Source of the DNA: Gordionus sp. m RMFG-2023 | Taxonomy: Eukaryota; Nematomorpha; Gordioida; Chordodea; Parachordodidae | NCBI RefSeq assembly: GCF_954871325.1 | Contig: NC_088775.1 | Location: forward strand, 84,483,561-84,547,560 | Direction of reading: 5' to 3' | DNA: 64,000 nt | Shown here: one piece after another, positions 57,407-64,000 of the stretch | Position numbering within the stretch: position 1 is the first letter of the stretch | Layout of the letters: every line of letters starts with the position of its first letter | Program-made: the position numbers and the translations under genes | The notes under the pieces: generated by a model | What the model saw: only the letters and a program-made list of their open reading frames with translations | Databases searched by the model: none | Told to the model about the DNA's origin: nothing

Positions 57407-60150
57407 CAGTAGCGTACGCAGGAATTTGATGTGGGGGGGGGGGGATAATTAAAATTTTTTAAAATAAAATTATTGTTATTTAAAAATATCAAGCATAAAT
57501 TTATTAGGACTAATAACTATTTCTAATATACAAATTTAAATTAATATAAATAATAAAAAATTAAATATATAAACCGATATATAAAAATAAATTTGATTTA
57601 AAAAATATTAAACGAATATAACCGGCGGCATATAAATACTTTAAATAAATCTGAATTATAAAATATTAAGTGGATATAACCAGGATATGATGACTATAAA
57701 ATAAATAATCCATAATAGAAATTTAAATTTTTTTAAGCTTTTAAAATTTATATATAAAGTATAAAAAATCTAAATGTTGGAAATATGAATAATTATATTT
57801 TTTATGTAAAAGAAAAATATATAAGACATTAAAATATGATAGCACAAAAAATATTATAGAAACATTATATTTTTATAATGTAAAATCCAATCTTCGTTGG
57901 GAGGGAGCTAATTTTTCAATTATCTCATCAGTGTTTGGCGTCAAATGCCTATGAATATTCAAAAGGGCCAGACCACTCAACCTACTTTCAGAAGTTGTAC
58001 TTCTTAGGTACGTTTTTAATCTTCTTAAAGAAGAGAATGTTCTCTCATTAGTTGCAGTACTAATGGGAAGAGTTGCTAATATATATAATAATTTCAATAT
58101 ATTGGGAAAATAATCTAAAAGATGTTTGAAATGATGCAAAGCATCATAGCATTTTTTAGGACTATATCAACCATAGTTAATCTTTTATACCATAGTTGGC
58201 ATTCAGCTAATAAAGCATCATGATACATTAATGTCTTCATGATAAAAATCTTCCAAATATTTTAATTTTTTTCTATCACCATCTGAAAAAGGTTCAGAGG
58301 GCTTTTGCGGAAGTAATATCTGCAGATTGATAAGTGTTTCTTGATATATTAAAAAAATTTCATTTACTTGGGTTATAAATGTATCCAAAAGAGGTATAAA
58401 GACATTTATTTTTAATATTCTTCTATTGACCCTATATTAATATTTGGACGATAAGTTTGCCTTACTGTAAGTCGAGGGAGACAAATATTGAACTCTTATA
58501 GCTCTGCTTTTGATTCAACATTAACATATAAAATATGAAATTCCTCATCAGCATTAGCTCTATTTTCTTTGAGTCCTAATAAAATTGTCTCTGCTATTCT
58601 CATCATCTCAATCAAATCAATATCAGGTTTTTGAAAAGTATTACATAAGTTGTATAATTAAATAATTTATTAATACATTCTAATGCGAAAAAAAAATTTG
58701 GTATAAGTATTGAATCCAGTAACTTGCTTGCTTCTGAAGAAATATCTTTTTCAGACATTGTGATATTTCTATAAGAGCATTAATAATCGGCTCTTCTAAC
58801 TCGATAAAAGCTGTTACTGCTTGATGTCGAAGACTCCATGTTGGACAAGCTTTTTGTAATTTTTTTCTCCTTGTTGGGCAAGGAGTTTCAGATATAATTC
58901 TGTTCAAAATATTTTGACGCTTGGGGTATCTAAACATCTCATAGATGATAGATATTTTACCTGATATAAATATAAAAAATTTAATTTAATAATTAAAAAC
59001 CTAAGCAATTTGATATCAATGGTAAAGAACATGAATCCGATATTGCTAAGTTGAGTGAATGGGCAGCACAGTGGACATATATAGCTGTTGGGCATTTTTT
59101 TTTAATAAATGCCTGAAGCCCATTGAATTGTCCACTCATTGCACGTGCTCCATCATACCCTTGCCCACGTATCATATTTATATTTAGCTATATTTTCTTA
59201 AATAATTATATAATAAGATTAATTATTACTTTTAATTTTTTAAGATTCACAAATATTACATCAGCTAAAGCAGACCCAGTCATGCTTGAAACAGGAATAA
59301 ATTGGAGAAACATTTCCTTGATAATGTTTTTATGAGTATCTACATATCGCGCACACAACGACATCTGCTCAATGCCAGCAATGTTGGTGGTCTCATCTGC
59401 CAAAATTGAGAAGCATGGGGCAGAATTGATTTCAACAATCAATTTTTCTAAAATGATATTGTTGCAAATATCAATTATCTCATTTTATATCCTAGGGCTG
59501 AGATAAGTAGCATTTTTATTGGTACTAATGAGGCTCTCCATTACAGGTCTCCTAATGCTTTAAATTTTAAAAGTCCACGGAAATTACCTTCGTTATCATT
59601 ATTATTAAAATATAAGCTTCCTGGATCCTTGTGGCCGAAGTGCTAGGCCTTGCAAGCCACAATATAAAATAGCCTCAATAGTTAATTTTATCTTGCCTCT
59701 ATTTTCTTTTGCAATTTTAACCCTATTTTTATCAATTATTGATGAAATGGGAATCATATCCCCCTTTTGAATTGATTCTTCTGAGGAAATCATCAGTTCA
59801 CAGCTTTTGTTTATTAAATTATCATACTATACTTTTTTGCTTTTTGGCATGATTTTCACCTTCAGCGTTTTTTAAAAAAAGTCTAATATCCATGACTAGA
59901 AATTAGAAAATTATAATACCAGGAAATTTAAAAATAATAGATAAATATTACGCCACAAGGAAAACTTGAAAATGAAATTAATTGATAAAGTAAATTAGTA
60001 AATGAAAAAGGTAATAATATAAAAATTTAAAAAAAAATAGATATGAATAATTATAATAAAATATAAAAAATAATATTTTTGAAAAATATGTCCGGCATCT
60101 GCATTTTGGCTTTGGGGGGATTTGCCCCCCCCCCGCTGCGTACGCCAATG
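57407..60150 (-). mobile_element. Inner hAT element, same family, inserted in inverted orientation
   Basis: Ends CAGTAGCGTACGCAGGAATTT and, reversed, CATTGGCGTACGCAGCGGGGG; exact 8-bp duplication TACTCATA at 57,399-57,406 and 60,151-60,158. The insertion splits the outer transposase frame: removing one duplication plus the element joins NELYS to a continuing coding stretch. 2,744 bp. Confidence 0.95.
57873..59893 (-). pseudogene. hAT transposase, inner element (N-terminal deletion)
   Basis: Start MDIRLFLKNAEGE at 59893, then a jump past the whole TTF zinc-finger part to MISSEESIQKGDMIPISS. The core APCFSILADETTNIAGIEQ, RGQGYDGARAMSGQFNGLQ, VHCAAHSLNLA and the C-terminus NERTFSSLRRLKTYLRSTTS to a stop at 57,873 are close to the outer copy. 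Several frameshifts and stops. Without its zinc finger it could not have moved itself, so it was probably mobilised by another copy. Confidence 0.88.
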
Positions 60151-62794
60151 TACTCATAACTAGAGTACAATGATCATCCATATGATATAGCCAATTATTT
60201 GGATAAAGATAATATTAGCCTAGAAGAAAGACATTTACTTCTTAAAAAGGTAATAAAGATAAGATACCTATGATAAATAATTTATTTAATTTAATAATAG
60301 ATTTATATTCCACCCCTCAATTTTCAATATCCACAAACTGTATGTGCTAATAGAAAGTTAAAATTTCAAAACAGCTATTTTACTAGATGGTTATGGCTAG
60401 CATACTCTATCCGTGACAATGGAGCTTATTGTAAGATATGTGTCCTGTTTGGTCCAAGATATGCTGGAAGAAATTTGGTTAAGCTTAATAGCCTTGTTAA
60501 GACTCCATTTAACAAATACAAAGATGGTGGAGAAATTTTTGATAATCATCAAAAAACAAATTATCACAAAAGTTGTGAACTGATGATTTCCTCAAAAGAA
60601 TCAATTCAAAGTGGGGATATGATTCCCATATCATCACATATTGATAAAAGTAGGATTACTATTGTAAAAGAAAATAGATGCAAGATAAGACTAACTATTG
60701 AGGCTATTCTATATTGTGGGTTGCAGGGATTAGCATTACGTGGCCATTTAGATTCAGGAAGCCTGAATTTCAATAATAATGATAACGAAGGTAATTTTCG
60801 TGGCCTTATAAAATTTAAAGCATTAGGAGATTCTGCATTAATGGAGAGCATTAATAGTAGTAATAAAAATGCTACATATCTTAGTCCTAGGATCCAAAAT
60901 GAAATAATTGATGTTTGCAATAATATCATTCTAGAAAAATTGATTACTGAAATCAATTCTGCCCCATGCTTCTCAATTTTGGCAGATGAGACCACAGACA
61001 TTGCTGGCATTGAGCAGATGTCACTTTGCGCACGATATATAGACACTCAAAATAACATTATAAAAGAGATGTTTCTTCAATTTATCCCAGTTTCAAGCAT
61101 GACTGGGTCTGCCTTAGCTGATGTAATATTTAACAATCTTGAAAAATTCAAAGTAATAATTAATCACATTATAAAATTATTTTTTTCAAAAATATAGCTT
61201 AATATAAATTTGATACGTGGGCAAGGGTATGATGGAGCTCGTGCAATGAGTGGGCAATTCAATGGGCTTCAGGCATTTATAAAAAAAAAATGCCCAACAG
61301 CCATATATGTTCATTGTGCTGCTCATTCCCTCAACCTGGCTATATCTGATGCATGTTCTTTGCCATTGATATCGAAATGCTTAGGTATAATTTTATTTAT
61401 TTCAATTAAATTTCTTATATTTATATCAGGAAAAATATCTAGCATCTATGAGATGTTTAGATATCCCAAGTGACAAAATATATTGAGCAGAATTATTTCT
61501 GAAACTCCTTGTCCAACAAGGAGGAAAAAATTACAAAAAGCTTGTCCTACAAGATGGAGCCTTCGCCATCAAGCTGTGACTTCTTTTATGGAGTTAGAAG
61601 AGCCAATTATTAATGCTCTTACCGAAATCTCACAATGGTCTGAGAGAGACATTTCTACAGAAGCAAGCAAGTTACTGGATTGAATACTTATACCAAATTT
61701 TTTTTTCGCATTAGAATGTATTAATAAATTATTTAATTTTACAACTATTTTATGTAATACTTTTCAAAAACCTGATATTGATTTGATTGAGATGATGAGA
61801 ATAGCAGAGATAATTTTATTAGAACTCAAAGAAATTAGAGCTAATGTTGATGAAGAATTTCATATTTTATATGTTATTGTTGAGTCAAAAGCACAACAAT
61901 ATGAGTTTAATATTTGTCTCCCACGACTTGCGGCAAGGCAAGCTCATCGCCCAAACATTAATATAGGGTCAATAGAAGAATATTATAAAATAAATCTATT
62001 TATCCCTCTTTTAGATACATTTATAACACATATAAATGAACGGTTTTTAATTCATAGGGCAGCATTTAGCAATCTGCAGATATTATTACCACAAAAACCT
62101 TCCCAACCTTTTTCAGATGGTGATAGAAATAAAATAAAATATTTAGCAGATTTTTATCATGAAGATGTTCAAGTATCTTATGTTATTAGCTGAATGCCAA
62201 CTATGGTATAAAAGATTAACTATGGTTGGTATAGTCCCAAAAAATGCTATGGATGCTTTGCATCAATTCAAACATATTTTAGATTATTTTCCTAATATAT
62301 TAAAATTATTATACATATTAGCAACTATTCCCATTAGTACTGCAACTAATGAGAGAACATTCTCTTCTTTGAGAAGAATAAAAACCTACCTAAGAAGTAC
62401 AACTTCTGAAAGTAGATTGAATGGTTTGGCCCTATTAAATATTCATAGGCATTTGACGCCAAACACGGATGAGATAATTGAAAAAATAGCTCTATCCCAA
62501 CGAAGATTGGATTTTACCTTATAAATATATTATATGCTTTTAATATTTTTTTGCAATTTTATAATTTTAATTTAAAATATGTTCGAATTGATGCAAAGCA
62601 TCCATAGCATTTTTTTGGGATCCAAAAAAGGTTGGGAGCAGTTGTTAAGTGCTGCCCTATGAATTAAAAATAGTTCATTCACAAAATACAATAATACCTA
62701 ATAAACTTATTTATATTTACAACATTTATATTTTTTATACTTTATATATAAATTTTAAAGGCACAAAAAATTTCTACATTTATTTTATAGTTAT

Positions 62795-63005
62795 TCATAT
62801 GCCGCCAATTATATCCGTTTAATATTTTTTTAATTCACATTTATTTTAAAGTTTTTTATATGCCGGTTTATATATTTTAAAGTTTTTTATATGCCTATTT
62901 ATATATTTTAAAGTTTTTTATATGCCGGTGGTTTTTATATTTTAAAGTTTTTTATGTACCGGTTTATATATTTTAAAGTTTTTCATATGCCGGTTTATAT
63001 ATTTA
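62795..63005. repeat. 31-bp tandem repeat near the right end of the outer hAT
   Basis: ATGCCGGTTTATATATTTTAAAGTTTTTTAT-like units repeat about five to six times with small changes, with a single ATGCCGCC unit before them. Subterminal arrays like this can bind hAT transposase; that role is inference. Confidence 0.75.
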
Positions 63006-63230
63006 ATTTTTATAATTCACATTAATTTAAAATTGTGTATTAGAAATAGTTATTAGTCCTAATAAATTTACATAATTTTAAATAACAAAAATTTATTTAA
63101 AAAATTTTTAATTATCCCCCCCCCCCCAAAGCAAATTCCTGTGTACGCGCCTGGCGCTATGTTAATATTTTCGCCAATTCTCTAGCCAGTAGCCTACCTG
63201 ATAACACTATGCGCTCTGACGGTACCTCCT

Positions 63231-63630
63231 AAAAGTCTGCAAAGGGGGTTTAGCCAAATAGCTCGCTCGTTGCTTTGAATTAATTTTTTTTAGCCAGCGC
63301 GCCAGCCTAATGTTTAAAAATTATTTTAATGGCTGGTTTGGATTTTTTAAAATTTATTTTAATGTATTTCTTATTAGATATATATAATATGCAATATTAT
63401 GAAATAAAACTATTATTTTTAATAAATTGTAGTCTGTTCTACCCATTTTGCCTGATAAATATTAAAAATTCATGCGCCCACACTCGCCCATTACTTTAAA
63501 AATATTTTATTTTTTTAACCCGCCCGTCACCGGCTTAATGTTAAAAATATTTTAGAAAACAGACCATGCCCGTCGAAGTATGAGCGAACGTGAGTGTGCG
63601 GACTAAAACCCGCCCATTGCAGACCTCTAG
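63231..63630. mobile_element. MITE with AGTCTGCAA..GGGTTTAG ends
   Basis: Left end AAAGTCTGCAAAGGGGGTTTAGCC; right end, reversed, AGAGGTCTGCAATGGGCGGGTTTTAGTCC. The interior resembles about 26,890-27,131 in EPC intron 1. GC-rich subterminal GCTCGCTCG/GAGCG words. Non-coding. Confidence 0.65.
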
Positions 63631-64000
63631 TACCCCCCCCCCCCCATTCTGCGGTCAAGTGGCCTACGGATAGTAGGATTATACTCGTATTGACTTTGCT
63701 GTAATATAGTGCTCCTAACGAATTTGAATAATTTGATTTTTTTTGCGATTAGTAAAAAAAAATCTAAAAATAATAATATAAATGCTAATTTTTCAAATAA
63801 AATCTTTTCAAAGTTAGTTTGTTATTTTTAACATTACCTTTACATTATGTTTTTATGAAAATTATATTAAATTTAATTTTTGCCATGCTTTAAATTTTTA
63901 TGATATTGACTAGCTTAATTAACTAATAAAGAATATATCATACTTAAAAAAACAAACATAGGGTGTTTCTGGTGAGAATAAATTAATTTTAGTAACTAAG
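63631..64000. other. OSR1/SPAK intron, right edge
   Basis: Begins with a run of 14 C, then AT-rich DNA. No kinase-domain exon recognised before the window ends. Confidence 0.5.

Larger units (their letters stand above)
57135..62524 (+). pseudogene. hAT transposase (TTF zinc finger, DUF4371/ZMYM1-like), outer element
   Basis: Spliced gene: start MDIRNFFKNTNDD at 57135; a coding part ending at 57,398 where the inner element inserted; continuation DHPYDIANYLDKDN from 60,160; TTF-type zinc-finger block with YCKICVLFGP; SAPCFSILADETTDIAGIEQ at about 60,958-61,017 (catalytic Asp region); RGQGYDGARAMSGQFNGLQ and VHCAAHSLNLA; CPTRWSLRHQAV; then the dimerisation end NERTFSSLRRIKTYLRSTTS to stop at 62,524. 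In-frame stops after FRYPK (61,470) and KLLD (61,682), a frame change near 62,190 and the 2.7-kb insertion make it inactive. Family members are domesticated-looking ZMYM1-like proteins in animals. Confidence 0.9.
56827..63153 (+). mobile_element. Outer hAT element of the poly-G family (OSR1/SPAK intron)
   Basis: Left end CATTGGCGTACGCAGCGGGGG, right end, reversed, CAGGCGCGTACACAGGAATTT. Flanks GCGCTATA (56,819-56,826) and GCGCTATG (63,154-63,161) match at 7 of 8 positions as target duplication. G/C homopolymer runs sit just inside both ends. The length without the inner copy and one duplication is about 3.6 kb, normal for an autonomous hAT of this type. It carries a nearly full-length plus-strand transposase gene interrupted by the inner copy. 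Confidence 0.93.

Noticed and set aside
60606-61046. Minus-strand 146-codon open frame
   Set aside because: Antisense to the outer hAT transposase.

Overview
This window is a very AT-rich piece of an animal nuclear genome. It has spliced genes with GT-AG introns, one gene with introns of up to 12.5 kb, and intergenic and intronic DNA full of DNA-transposon debris. Nothing prokaryotic, no rRNA, no intact tRNA, no CRISPR and no recognisable LTR or other virus-like element was seen. The proteins are metazoan (enhancer of polycomb, bubblegum acyl-CoA synthetase, OSR1/SPAK kinase). The phylum cannot be read from the sequence alone; the AT content and the hAT/Helitron load fit several invertebrate groups.

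Layout. 1-28,160 (minus strand): one large gene for an Enhancer of polycomb (EPC1/EPC2) homologue, rebuilt here as 13 exons whose splice phases agree at every junction. The 3' end runs off the left edge inside a huge Asn/Ser/Leu-rich coding exon. Its introns hold an internally deleted BED-type hAT element (5.1-6.4 kb), two head-to-head Helitron copies forming a large imperfect palindrome (11.8-14.3 kb), a hAT nested in an older hAT (19.6-22.6 kb), and several MITEs. 28.2-40.5 kb is intergenic: a deleted hAT copy with perfect 8-bp target-site duplications (29.06-30.98 kb), an AAGG microsatellite, a palindromic MITE and a decayed hAT (38-39.4 kb).

40,537-50,040: two intronless, convergent, full-length paralogues of the bubblegum acyl-CoA synthetase family (ACSBG), 5.3 kb apart, with a MITE between them. 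50-56 kb is mostly unassigned, with two MITEs and one possible lone exon. 56,134-56,632 (minus): the last two exons of an OSR1/SPAK (Fray-type) Ste20 kinase, encoding its conserved C-terminal domain plus an unusual tail. Its upstream intron extends past the right edge and contains a hAT element (56,827-63,153) into which a second, inverted copy of the same family has inserted (57,407-60,150), each with its own target-site duplication.

The host genes are functionally unrelated (chromatin acetylation scaffold, fatty-acid activation, ion/volume-response kinase), so no operon-like system is implied. I found no convincing new multi-gene system. The most interesting structures are the Helitron palindrome, the nested hAT pair with subterminal poly-G tracts, the greatly enlarged EPC protein, and the inverted ACSBG duplicate pair.
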